Of a stretch of 64,000 bases of DNA, positions 10,530-21,993 are shown piece after piece (position 1 is the stretch's first letter; each line of letters opens with the position of its first letter). The stretch comes from Neurospora tetrasperma FGSC 2508 (Eukaryota > Ascomycota > Sordariomycetes > Sordariales > Sordariaceae): assembly GCF_000213175.1 (NCBI RefSeq), contig NW_009799101.1, forward strand, positions 4,522,940 to 4,586,939, read 5' to 3'. The translations under genes were made by a program, and so were the position numbers. Under the pieces are notes generated by a model that was not told the DNA's origin, made no database searches, and saw only the letters and a list, made by a program, of their open reading frames with translations.

Positions 10530-12003
10530 GGCGTGGAAATCTCGGAGAGAAACTACCAGGCTTTGGGATGGTGCCAAATTGGCGAAGAGAAGAGGAGCAA
10601 CCGAGTAGAAAGGACTTAGTCGACAGAGAGGTTGACGAGTAACGACGATGATGAGTTGAGGACCAAGTAGAGTAGAGAGTGTAAAGCAATAAATTCTGCA
10701 ACCAAGAGCAAAATATTGGAATGAACAGATAGACAGCATCAAGAGGGGAGGGCTGGCTTTGCTAAATGTGCCTAGACATCATCTGTCATATGCTGTCATG
10801 TTGAAGGAAAGAACATTGAGGCGTGGTGCCAACTGAACGAAGCATCCATGAGCAAATTACATGAAACTGGACGCCACTGAGATTGGATGGTACTATGCAG
10901 CGTACATGCACGGTTTGTTATGGAGGAGCAGGAGCAACAGAGCCGGAGTGTCGCTGCCTCTTGATAGAGGACGAATGTAGGGCTAGGGCTCAGGATTCGT
11001 CTTTAAAGAATAATCACGACGGCCACACCAAATAATTCCAGCCGGCCAGGCAAAATGCTTTCTATCGTTCCCTCCGTTCCTTCCTACCGCGTCTGCCTTC
11101 CGTCTTCAAATGACCGTTGCGTCTGCACCACTGCAGCTATCAGGGTTCCCAACATGATACCAAATGTCACTGGTCTAGGGGTCTCCGAAGTGGGTCGCCG
11201 AGGTGGGTCGCGGACAGCCCGGAAGAGGGGACGGAGTCCATCATCGGCCCCTAGTACCCGCGACATGTCAAAACAATAAGTAGCGGTCAAGCGAACGAAG
11301 GCAGAACAATTCACTTGTGGAGGGGTACTAGAGGCTCGCATTTTCAGCAGCCGTTTTTCTTTATTATTTCTCCTGCTCAATGATGCCTGGCTTTTGGATG
11401 ACGTTGAAACTGCAGTAAGCGTTACAATTCATTGTATGTATTGTACGGGATGCAAGATGAAGCACTGTCATTTACACAGCTTGGAGAGAAGGGATGGTAT
11501 CTTTGGTAACATCTTGTTTTGGATGGTCACGAACTTGGCGTTTCCAGCGGAACTCGAGCATGGCAACTGCAGAAGCAAGAACGGTGGTACTCACCCTGCA
11601 CGACCTACATAGGTACGTTAAGATTCGGATTCGTCTCGTAAATTGGGCCTCGCACCCTTGCTTTTCTTTTCCTTTCTTTTTTTCTTTCTTTCTTTCTTTC
11701 TTTTTTGCTCCTCTACCTACCTCGGCCCATCGCGCATAACTTGCTGTCTTCAGCAACTGCATGGTCTGCTGCTGTTCATCACATTGCGCTTTCCATCAAT
11801 CCTTCAGAGGCTGGGGCAAGCGATCGAAGCAACCGCCCACCTTGCCTTTGCTGACTTCGCCGAAACAGCGGTACCCGGGTTCGGTCTCACCCAACGTCTT
11901 GTACGCAGTCGCACTTTCAACTCCCGTCCTTGCCCACTTCTCTACTCCTTTCAGCTCTTTGAATACCCGATAAATCGGATAACAAGCACTTGTTGACACA
12001 AAT
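10530..12003. other. long spacer, no gene seen
   Basis: About 1.5 kb without a convincing ORF on either strand. A TTTC microsatellite lies at 11661-11710. The last 200 bases before 12004 are pyrimidine-rich and probably hold the promoter and leader of paralogue 7. Confidence 0.5.
11661..11710. repeat. (TTTC)n pyrimidine microsatellite
   Basis: About 50 bases of T runs and TTTC units on the plus strand. Confidence 0.8.
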
Positions 12004-13768
12004 ATGTCCTTCTTCAACGATGCATTCATTGCCAACTCGGCTCGTGCTATTCATCCCGAGCCACCCAGTTCATTCAATTCTGGTGACGCCTCTGGCTTCC
12101 TTTGGGAACAATGGGTTAACATTTGCTTGGGTCAAACTGACACAAATGGCGAGTTTGATGCCGGCAATGGCCTGGCCTTGAACCCGTGCCAAGTTACCCG
12201 ACGAAAAGTCGCTGTCAACACCACGTCTCCCCTCAAAACCTCTCCTCGTAGCACCTCTTCCTACCACACATCATCCCTTCACACCTCTCCATATGGCACA
12301 TCTGCTTGTCCCACACCGTCGACTGGTACAGCTTCTGTTGCCAGATCTCCCTATACATCATCTTTCCAGGGAACATCTCCCTACAGCATCTCCCCCTACA
12401 GGAACTCTACTGATATTGGCCATTTGGAGGGCAAGGATGATCTCAGAAAGGGCCATGTCGCCTCGCTCAACGGCAATATAGCCATGAGCCAACACAATGG
12501 TCTTTTCCTCGGTCATCAACTCATGGAAGTCAACCACTCAATTCGTTATAGGAGGTGCCTTGGCCCACGGAATCCCTGCTTGCCCTCATCCGCACAACTA
12601 TCTCTTCGCCCGCCCCAGAGAAAAGATTGGCACTGGTCGCACTTGTCACAAAGCCATTGGCAGCTCCTTGACAGGTCAAATCTCCATTGTCGCCGCCACC
12701 AATGGCTTCCCACCCCTGAACGTCGATTTGAGTCGTGCAAGCGGTTACATCAACAACTTCGAATCCTGCCGCAAACCCTGTCCTGCCCACAGCTACAGCG
12801 ACACTCACCTAACCCAGACAAAGGGCCAGATGAAGCAGAGTGGTGCGGGCGGATTCCTCAACGATAAAGGCCATGGCTTCAACTTTCACCTGGGTAATTT
12901 ACCCTCGTATCCTGACCAGAGCATGAGCCGCCATCCTGGTTCAGGCCATGAGAGTCTCGGCTGTACTCCTGGTAACGCCAAGAATCTAAGGAGCGTTGGA
13001 GTCCATGATGACCATCGAAGTAACAGAGAATTGCGCCATCTCTCAGAATTTCAGAACTGCGTTTTGGGTCTGGACGCTTCCACAATGCTGCGCACCGCGG
13101 AACAGGCAGGGTTTCCAGAGCACTTTGACCTAGGCTTCGAGTCAAACTTGAGCAATCATGGCCGGATGAAGAGCACTGAAGGCCAAGGCATGAGCACCAC
13201 CGCGTTGACCAGCACTCCTCGGGGGTATTCGGCTGAGAACAATACAGCCCCTTTTACCAGCCGTTCTCACGGTATCCCTCGAAACCGTAACGATCCTGCC
13301 AGTGGCGGATACAGCCGCAGCATGAAACCAACCTTCTCCCCCGTTGTCCTCGGAACCTCCAAGAATTGCAACAACCACAGGATTTCGAAGAAGGGCAGCC
13401 CCCGTCATCCTGAGCCTCCTCCGAAGGCCACCCTTCATAACGTCTCCGCCAAAAGTCTCCCTTTTCGTACCGCCATTGCCTCCAAGAGCAAACGCGATGA
13501 CAGAAACGCCGACAAAAATGGTAATGTGGTCAACTGCAAGTCTCTGGTCTAGCAACCCAGAACTCGAAAATGTTTTGACCATCTGGGAAACAAGGTCGGA
13601 CGCGACTGTCGTGCCGTCATTAAGTGGCGCCACGCCTGTGGCATTCACACCTGTACGAGCTGTTGCAATTTTTGCCGTCTTCATCAAGCGGACTCTTCAG
13701 GCAGTGTCGACACCAGGACGAGGATGGATAGAGGAGGCGTGCTGCTGCCGCTGCTGGCAGGCAGGTAA
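12004..13768 (+). CDS. UAG-finger paralogue 7, Ser/Pro/Tyr repeat N-terminus
   Basis: The ATG at 12004 starts MSFFNDAF, the family's aromatic-acidic N-terminal motif. Residues about 75-140 carry repeated TSPY/SPY units. The first frame passes into the frame that reaches the finger at about 12512-12551. A 40-base GT...ATAG segment there would join them in phase (exons 12004-12511 and 12552 onward), though it lacks a typical GTAAGT donor and is short, so a frameshift is equally possible. The finger is C-KSLV-UAG-QPRTRK-C-FD-H with UAG at 13550, then WRHACGIHTCTSC and a degenerate second ribbon, to TAA at 13766. The terminal stop overlaps a good donor (CAG|GTAAGT at 13765), so a 3' intron ending near 13824 may exist. 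Confidence 0.6.
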
Positions 13769-14655
13769 GTAGGACATCTGGAAACCTCAATAGGATGATG
13801 TTTTGCACCCATCTCCTATTCAGATAATGAAGGTTCTTAAAGATACTCCTATAGATACACCAAAATGCCTCTTACATACGGCAAAATACCCAACATTGTG
13901 CATTCAGACTTGTCTGTTTACTTACTCTCCAAGCGAAACCCCTGCACCTTCTTGTTGATGTCCGTTGTGAATGTTGGACGAACTCTGGAAATTGTAGGTT
14001 TTGGCGAGACTGGTATTCGATCTGAAGTTATCAACTGCCAGCGGAAAACGCGTTGCGCTGCGTTTGTCTCACGCCACAATAAGTGTCCGTCTCTTCTCGC
14101 CAAGCAGCTTTTGGGCGGCCCTATCTCCTCTTTATTTTTACTTTTTCCCTCCCACTCCACTCATAAATAAGATCTCGTTTCTCTATCAAATGTACCACTT
14201 CCTGCTTCAAAGAGCACTGGAATTTTGAAACCTGTCAACTGGCTCTTTCTTTCTCGATTATCTGAAAGGTGATCAGCGCAGGAAGGTCTCGACAGAACCG
14301 CACGAGGTACAAATCGTACGTCCAGTCCGCGCTGTCGCAAGCCCTTCTTGCCAAAGTCCCAAAATCGAGACAATTTGACCAGCGGCGCACGAACGCCCCC
14401 CTTTACCGCACACCGAAGCGCGTCGTTCTATGCACTTGCCCCGTAGGGCCTTTTCTTCATTTTCCTCATCAGAAACTATAGCTGCCAAAGTCAGCCTTCT
14501 TCAGTTCAGGAACCCACACAATATTGCCCGAGATACATGCGGTCACGGACTGACAAAAAGGTGATAGGAAACTGAGAGTTGTGGTACACTTGGTGAGATT
14601 TTCGGGCTCTGCGGAGGGGAATCGTCCGTGCTATAGCAGGCAAGGTGCTGCTAAG
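13769..14655. other. spacer, no gene seen
   Basis: About 890 bases with no supported gene. It probably contains the 3' end of paralogue 7 and the promoter of paralogue 8. Confidence 0.45.
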
Positions 14656-16509
14656 ATGAGCTTTTTCGACGAAGCCTACTGGGCCGGCTTTGGCCCCGAC
14701 GCTGTGCCCGTGGCCAGTCTGGGCTATGATGATGATTGGGGATCCAATTTTGACTATATCGACAACGAGGAAATTGATCTCGCGCTCAACCCCGACGATG
14801 CCGGCCGCGGCTCCCTCGGTGGTAGCTCCAACGACCGGACGAGCTCCATGTCCTCTGGCGTTTCGAACGCTCACGACCATCACTATAGCCACATGCAGCC
14901 TTCCTATATTTCAACATATCCATCTATCAATGACCATCGAGCCAACTTTGAGATCCCGCCCGGGACTGCACCTGGCGACGAGAGCCATTTTGGTCAAGAC
15001 CAGGTCGCTTCTCTGAAAGACGACATCAATACCGGCCTGGACAGCCGTAATCGAGGCCGGTTTCTGGGGGAGGGCAATACTTCTCACGAACTTACTACCG
15101 TTGACACCTCAATCACTACATTTCCTCAAGGAGCTTTTCCTGCAGATGGTCCGGGTTCCGTTTCCGGCGGATACGCAGCTCCCAGCAACAGCATCGACGG
15201 AGCCGTTGAGACTGACAACACTTTCACTCTTGAAGAAGCTTTCAACCTCATTAGAACGGTCAATCCTTCCATGATCACTAACACCGACACCGCTTTCAAG
15301 CGGCATGAAGCTTCCGACCTCAACGAGGCTGTTAACACCGGAGACAATTTCTATCTTCACGGAGCAGTCAACGCAGAAAGCATTCTCAAGTCCAACGAAG
15401 CTGTCAACTCCGATGAACCTGGTAGAACCAGCAACATGTTTAACTTCCAAGGAGAAGTCTTTATCGACAAAGATTTCTACCTCGACGGAGTTTGCACTCT
15501 CCACAGGGCCGTTAACGCCAACCATTCTTTCAACTTCGAACGAAGGGAAATCAAGGACAAAGTCGAACTTGGCAAGGATCACAGCGAGTTGTCCATCAGA
15601 CCAGATAGAGACATTTCCGAGCTCGACTCCGGCAGTCTTGTTAGAGCCACATCCTCTGAACCAAGTGATTCTGCTATGAAACAGGGCCTTGGTGCGCCTA
15701 TTGCCTCCCAGCTTCCTTACAGCAACATGAAGATGGCTCCCAGCAACCAAGAGCATGTCTCCGCGCCTCAAGACTCACTGGAGCTGTCTAAAGACAACTT
15801 TGATGTTGCCTCGAACAATTCTCAAAGACATAGTTTGCCATTGAGTGTTTCCGACCTATCCACTCCAGCAAGTCCCACATCTGCTAGAGGTACCTTCGAG
15901 CAAACCGAGGAACCCGTTTTTACCTCTTATGCCGATGTCGAGCTGGTGGTGCCTACTCTCCGGAAGGCCGTTAGCCCTGTGGTGGCTTTATGCAAAGAGG
16001 TCAAGATTTTGGAACTGGATGGCACCGAGGAACAATGCCCCAATCCCGTCTAGCAGCCGGGAGTAAGCATGTGCCTCAGGTGCCTGAAAAACAGGGCCAG
16101 CAAGAGGATGGAAGAGCTGGTTTCATGGCGTCTGCAGCGGGGTCTCTACTCCTGCACAGGCTGCTACGTTGGGGCTGGGCCGACTCCCAATGTCCTCGAT
16201 GAGATGTGCCGTGAAAAGCAGAGGGAAAGACGGAGAAGGCTCGCCGCCGAGGCCAATGGCGAGACCTATATCCCCGGTGGCGGTCAAGATGCTGAAGCTG
16301 GAATCGTACCCTCGGACGCCCAGTCCACTACCCCTCTACCCAAACGGGGCGCTTCGGCTATGGCGGGCGGCTGTGATGTCGCTGAAGGCACGGCCAAGAA
16401 AGCCCGCCTTACCAAACAGGAAGCTGACAAGACTTTGGACCAGATTCGTAGGCCTGGAAGCCCCAAGAGGAGGATGCAAGGCCTGGGACAGCCCCCGGGT
16501 AAGGCCTGA
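14656..16509 (+). CDS. UAG-finger paralogue 8, long acidic N-terminus
   Basis: The ATG at 14656 (MSFFDEAYWAGF) begins an uninterrupted frame of 465 codons, acidic and Asn/Ser-rich, with weak internal repeats around AVN-x-D/E in residues about 195-300. It reaches C-PNPV-UAG-QPGVSM-C-LR-C with UAG at 16051; here the last ligand is Cys instead of His. The frame continues for 151 codons through YSCTGC, an Arg/Glu-rich basic helix (REKQRERRRRL) and a Lys-rich tail with KKARLTK, to TGA at 16507. No intron is needed. This is the cleanest long member: one UAG in more than 600 codons. The start is chosen because SFF-D/N/E-E/D-A-Y/F recurs at the starts of paralogues 7 and 9. Confidence 0.75.
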
Positions 16510-17676
16510 ATACTGTGGCGTTTGAGCAGAGCGCCTCTCTACTGACGGCACAAGGAGAATTATTTGCGAAGCCAAGACCACTGGAAGCAAGAAGGTTGGA
16601 GGCTTGAGAAAGAGTCGATCAAAACAAGGCATATTTACCTAGAGGTAGTCATCTGTTCGACCGGTTCCTTGCAAGGTTCAGCAGGGAAGCCCACAGGGGG
16701 ATTGACATTACGAGTCGATGATTATTGAACACCTGTTGGACTATGATGGGACCATAACAAGATGGCTTGATGGTTGAGCGTTGAAGTTGGAATCGACCGC
16801 GGTGGTGGGCAGTAGACTGGGGCAGATGTGTTATATCCCCAGGAGCAGATATCGAAGATAGGACCATCACACCCCTTTTCTTTTCTTACTCACTTGTTAG
16901 GTTGGAATGGGCGCATTAAGAAAGTTGACAGGAATCACCTATGACACAACCGGCTGATGTGCAAGACTGCCCCTGCTGACCTCTATATATGGAACAGGAC
17001 GTTTCTCCCTTTGATAATTGATACCCGATAACTACCTCTTCGCTACCTCTACCTAACTGCCTCGCCACAGAGTTATCTTACACGGTTTACCCAGCGCGCT
17101 TTGGATCAAAAACACCGTGCAAATGGCGTTTAAAGGGCGGCTGGTGGTTTCCCGTTTGGTGCGGTGCTGTCTCATATAGTCCCTTCCTCTTCCGTAAAGG
17201 TCTGCTCTAGTCCTGAGTCCTGCCTTCTTCGTCCTGTCCACATTGCTCCCTTCACGCGCAGACTTCTAATGTTTTTTCCATCTAAAATTCTTTCTATATT
17301 TACCCCATCCCGCTATTCAACTTGTGCTACCTTCCTCTAACGCCTACCTTCCGCTACACTTTTTACAATCAAACTTCAAGACTGTGAACAGCACCGAGTA
17401 GGTCAGCGGTTCAACGATTCTCAAAATCACCTCAGTCGTAAGTCAAATCCTTTAAGAAGAAGGCGCAAACATCGCTCATCAGCACGCGAAATTCCACTCG
17501 TATCACATCGAGTAAGGCGACTTCTGTACGCAGGGCCAATACGACCCCTTAGACCTGCGGCGTATAGGTACTCAAGTCGATCAAGTATACCTCTAGGTAA
17601 TAAACCTTCATCACGCCTACCAAATCGCGAGCGAAAGCTGATCCGCATATGACAGCAACCTCACAGACCCAAGATA
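16510..17676. other. spacer with TATA-like site
   Basis: No gene is recognised in about 1.2 kb. CTATATATGG at about 16982 is a TATA-like sequence, but it is some 690 bases before the next ATG, so a link would need a long leader or a 5' intron. Confidence 0.4.
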
Positions 17677-18732
17677 ATGGCCGACGAGAGTCATCATAGC
17701 TTCTTTGAGGAGGCTTTCTTTGCCAACCGGTCCCGTGAGGAGCCTTTTGAACTTCTCTACGGCGACGATGACAACAACACCAACCTGATAGACCATTTTG
17801 GCCCTGACCATGAGTGGGGCGTGGACGAGGACGATCACGCCTCTATTCAGGGCAACTCCGAGTCGGAACCCGTTGTTGACCCCATCCTTCCTCAGGAAGA
17901 CGGGCCAGGCGCTATAGAAAACTCTTCCTTCTCTTGCCCGGAGGACGTCAGTGACATCGCCCATAACGCCGCCACTCAGCACCTGGTATATACGCCATCC
18001 ATTCGCAATATCCCCAACGCTTCTCCCGAGTCTGGGGCTGATTCCCAAGACAACAACCTGATCACCCGAGACGATTCTGGTTCCTTCATGGACGGCGCCA
18101 GCATGGGACTGGACAATCCCCTTTCTGTTCATGTCCCGCCCACGAACATCAACAGCAACCACGCATTGGAGACTGCTGCCGACTTACCCGAACCTGTTTT
18201 GGCCTCCGCTGCGCACCATTCTCATGAGGCAAAGAAGTCGCAGCAGTCACTCGAGGAGAGCAACCTCATCAGCAAAGCCAGCAGTTCTGCCCCATTCGAC
18301 CCATCCACTGTTGCACCTCCCAGCGTCGAAGTAGTCTGCCAGAGACTCGCTTCACTCGACATCAACGACGGCTCTGACAGGCCCGCTGCTAGTGAAAGCA
18401 GTACAACATCCGTCCCTGCCTGCTTTCGGTTGCCGATTCGGCCCTCAGGCCGCTGCAGTGTCATCAGGACCATCAACGGGTTCCGACTGCACTGCCCGTG
18501 CCCTGTCTAGCAGCCAGGAACGAGCAAGTGCTTCGGCCACCTGGGAAACAAGGTCAGTCAGAGGCTGATCAACCTGATTAAGCGGCGTCACCGGCGCGGC
18601 ATCTGGTCCTGTACCGGTTGCTACTGGATTGCGGTACGAAAAAACACACTTTGCAGGAGGTGTGGCGACAAGGGAAGGGCGCAAAGGGCAAGGCGTGCTC
18701 AGCTGGTTGCCGAGGCACATGCGGCAGCGTGA
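17677..18732 (+). CDS. UAG-finger paralogue 9
   Basis: The ATG at 17677 gives MADESHHSFFEEAFFANR, with the shared SFFEEAF motif in an acidic 277-codon N-terminal part. The finger is C-PCPV-UAG-QPGTSK-C-FG-H with UAG at 18508. The frame goes on 73 codons: GNKVSQRLINLIKRRHRRGIW, the ribbon CTGCY...CRRC and an Arg/Ala-rich end to TGA at 18730. There is no intron and no other stop. The block after the UAG aligns with paralogues 6 and 7 (H-L-G-N-K, RRH-x-R-G-I-W). Regulation and function are unknown; a nuclear role is inferred from the basic ribbon and acidic N-terminus. Confidence 0.75.
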
Positions 18733-19719
18733 GCTCAGGGCGGCAGCGCACAAACTCAAGGGGACGAAGGACAGGCTGCAGTTGAACCAGCCTAGTTTAT
18801 GGCGACATCCTCCAACGGAGCTGGGAATCACTAATGTTGACCGGTAAAGATGTTATGTGGAAAGATGCAAAAGACACTCCCGCAAGACGAACACATTTGC
18901 GAGTCTTATCGGCAGATGGTCGTAGGTGTCTCGGGAAAGAAGGAAGACGACAAGCAGTTGCAACATCCAAAGGCGATTGAAGGCGCCGGCATGGGCTTCG
19001 GTTCGGCGGACGGACCAATTGCGAAACCAAAAGGGAGGGAGAGGTCTATCATGGCAGGGACTGAGCTCAGCATTTATGACATGTGCCCTTGTCTTTTCCC
19101 GGATACCTGGAGGTACCCAAGAGAGGCACCTTCCACCCATAGATGAGTGTCGAACAGGCCCACTCTTAACACAGGGTTTGCGGCCAGACACGACACACGA
19201 AGGGGAAAGGAATCAAGGAAGGACCAAGGAATGGATTGATTGGGGAAGCGGATTAGTCTGTGTCATGGAAAGGCTGATATCTTGGGGGTCTAGGAAGTGA
19301 AATCAGACAAGGCGTAGGGTCTGCCAGACGAGTTTTCATTTAACGGGTCGTGATAGCAATCCATCTCAGGCAGACAGGGCGTAGAGGTACCGCCACACCT
19401 CCACATATACGAGAAAACCACATGTTTACGGGATTAGTAAGGGTTGTTCCAGTGACTCCAGTCGAGGCGTGAAGTCCAGCCGATGTTTTGACATCGATAT
19501 CGCATTGCTTGCCTTGTGGGTGACGTTGGACTTCAAACAAAGAGATCCGCTTGGCATTGTCAACAGGAGATACTCGAGGTTCTTGTCATACTGGACACGA
19601 AGCACAAAGCACATTCATAAGAGGAGTCATTGTATTCCATTCCACTTCCATCTCCTCTCCTTCCATGTTAGTATTAACCAATCCATCCTCCCCACACCCA
19701 TCCCCAACAATCCCCTTAT
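18733..19719. other. spacer, no gene seen
   Basis: About 1 kb between convergent genes. No ORF here has coding character. Confidence 0.45.
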
Positions 19720-20227
19720 CTACAACATGTCCTCAAACTCCTCCAACCACGTCTTCTTCTGCGCCGCCGTCATCACCATATCATCCTCCTCATGCTTCTC
19801 CAACCCCTCCTCCGTGTACTCAGTCCACGCCTTATCCCAAATATCGATCCTCCTCGGCGGCCCAGCAGCTTTCGGGTTATCAGAGTGGAACTCAACCAGC
19901 AAGTGCGGGCACCGCTTCAAGTCGCTGGCGGGATACCAGTACTCGTCTTTGCTCCAGCCTTTCCAGGAGACTTGGTAGTAGAGCTTTCCGTACATGAAGC
20001 GGGATGCTACGACTTCGTTGAGCTCCCAGAGTTCCTCGCCGTCCTCGGTGGTCTTGTCGGGGGCGGCGTTGGGTTGGAAGGGCTTTGGTGAGAGTGGAGG
20101 GGGGCGAGGAGGGTTCTTGTTGGCCTTTTGACCCTTCTATGGTATGGAGATTGTTAGTTTGTGCCCGCCGCCGGGTTCTGATGGGGGAATGGCGGGTTCG
20201 TACCTTGTTGGATTTCTTTCTGGGCAT
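19720..20227 (-). CDS. small chromodomain protein A
   Basis: Minus-strand gene with two exons: 20227-20204 (MPRKKSNK) and 20136-19720, joined across a 67-base intron with GTACGA donor and ATAG acceptor (20203-20137). The product is about 146 residues. Residues about 44-96 form a chromodomain (ELNEVVAS...LYYQVSWKGWSK, YWYPASDL, LLVEFH), including the VSWKGW strand whose aromatics in HP1-type domains hold methyl-lysine. The rest is a Pro/Lys-rich N-terminus and an acidic C-terminus. Chromodomains of this type read histone H3 methylation or occur in retroelement integrases. The free-standing, spliced form argues for a host chromatin protein. It is paralogous to the next minus-strand gene. Confidence 0.8.
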
Positions 20228-20795
20228 GATGTTCTAGGAAGGAAGCCAGGAGGAAGTCGGTCTTGGCCAAACAGTTTGCTCAAGAGCTGCTTGTGCTTCC
20301 GCTTCCGTCGAGCAAACGCGGAAGGCTTGATCCTTTTGCTCTACACAAATTTGCCTGGAAGGACGGAGCTGGCTTGATGGTACCTACCTCTGTTGTGAGT
20401 TTGTGGGAAGAGGAAGGGGATGTAGTCAGTATAAATACCCGCGAGGGTGTTTGAGATAAACCAAACCCTGGATTACTCACCGATCTCCGTTGCTTGTGTG
20501 TGATTCACGTGGAGCCTGTTTGGGCGTTGCACAATACATACCGCAGTCTTCAGTTTCTGAACATCAACCCCGTGAATAGAACGTTGCCGTTGTCAACAGA
20601 TTTCGCCGTTCGCATTTCGTCCTTGCTATCGACTATCTGATGATATCCAACAAAAGCATAAGCCCGGCAGCTTGAGCTGTAAGTGTGAAACTTGTCACAG
20701 TTGCTAAGTTCCTTCCGTTTCACTCCCCATCCTGTCCAGCCAGGACCTCCGTAACTTCCTTCCAGCTACCATCACGAGCAATGCCTTCCCTCTTA
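20228..20795. other. spacer between the two chromodomain genes
   Basis: About 570 bases upstream of chromodomain gene A. GTATAAATACC on the plus strand at about 20439 could be a TATA site. No gene is recognised. Confidence 0.4.
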
Positions 20796-21993
20796 TCATC
20801 TCCTTGCAACGGCTTTTCCCCTCCCTCTTAGCATCCCCTTAATCCTTTTCCTTGTCTCTACCGGAAGATCATCGTCTTCGTGCTTCTCCAGCTCTTCGCC
20901 GTTGTCGAAAGCTCTCTTCCAGATATCCAGTCGCATTGGAGGTCCTGGTTCCTTTGGATATCTGCGATGAAAGGATACTAGACGGTCCGGGGATTCCCTG
21001 AAATTGTGTGCCGGGTACGTGCATGCCATAGTCGGGTTTACCCCAGCCCTTCCAGGACACCCGATAGTACAGTAGGCCATCCGAGAGAATGGCAGAAGCC
21101 AGGATTCTGTGGACCTCCCACTTGGGTCCTGTCGTGTCTTTGCTGGGATCCTCTCCCACGGCTTCTCTCTCCGGCCCTCTTGCTTCCTAAGGACAAGAGG
21201 TACAGGCAGATTCGGAGGAGCCGGAAACAACTTCTGAGCTGGCTTTAGTTTGCGGCGTAGAGATACCATGGTCGCGTTCGGGAGGTTCTGCAACTGGTTT
21301 ACGTGGCTCATCCAGATCGCCGCTTCCTCTTAGGGAATCCTTGCAGCAATGTCCGCCTTGTTCATTGATTGAACTCAATGTTGGAACATCGCCAGGTGAA
21401 TCAGCGGGAGTTGGCTCGAAAGGGCTGAGAGTGTCTGTCCTTGAGACAGCTGCCGATAGCACGTCTGCGGCGCTAGCAACATCTTCCAGCTCAATATCAT
21501 CGCTTGTTTGAGCGTCTTCACCCATTTCTACCTCTATGTCTTCGCCACTCTCTTGCTCCTGGCCGGCAAGGCTGTTTACTCCGAATTTGAGATGGACATC
21601 TTTATTTCTGGCTGGAATGAGACTGTTGTCAACTGGAGTGGTAGGAGCAGTTCCATGCTCAATGATAGTGAGAAGGGAGAAGGAAGGAGCAGTGGGCGGT
21701 TCGAACGACGTGCTAGTCTGGGACGGCATGGCTGTTTCTGGTGATGGAGTACTTCTATATCAAAGTCCCCCATTCGTCAATTTCTTCCCATTTCGAGCAC
21801 ACATCAAAGGGAACCCACCGATATCATACCTTTGTGAGTGACCATTGATGTCACGCTCGTAAGCGTCAAAGTCAAAGAAGTCCATCCAATCTTCTTCGAC
21901 AGCTTCGGCCTCGTAGGAGGTTGAAGGATGACCGGAGCCAGCACTCGAGCCAGCTCCCGGAGTAGTTGTACGCTCTTGCTTATTGGGACTCAT
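20796..21993 (-). pseudogene. chromodomain gene B with in-frame UAG and a frameshift
   Basis: Minus-strand gene starting at MSPNKQ (ATG 21993) with DWMDFFDFDAYE, an acidic-aromatic motif also seen in paralogue 17. A 75-base intron (21829-21755, GTATGA...ATATAG) joins in phase to exon 2. That exon runs 565 bases of acidic Ser/Glu-rich sequence to a UAG at 21189-21187. The same frame continues into GPKWEVHRIL...LYYRVSWKGWGKPDYG, the first half of a chromodomain. The second half (FRESPDRLVSFHRRYPKEPGPP) is in a different frame from about 21025, so one base change in length interrupts the domain unless an intron or assembly error is involved. An alternative reading is that CCTTAG at the UAG is a splice acceptor, but I found no donor that keeps the frame. 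Confidence 0.6.

Noticed and set aside
13142-13687. Minus-strand ORF of 181 residues over paralogue 7
   Set aside because: It is the antisense shadow of a coding frame with family motifs.
20190-20210. GGTTCGTACC as a tRNA B box
   Set aside because: There is no A box or cloverleaf around it; it overlaps the splice donor of chromodomain gene A. No tRNA was recognised anywhere in the window.
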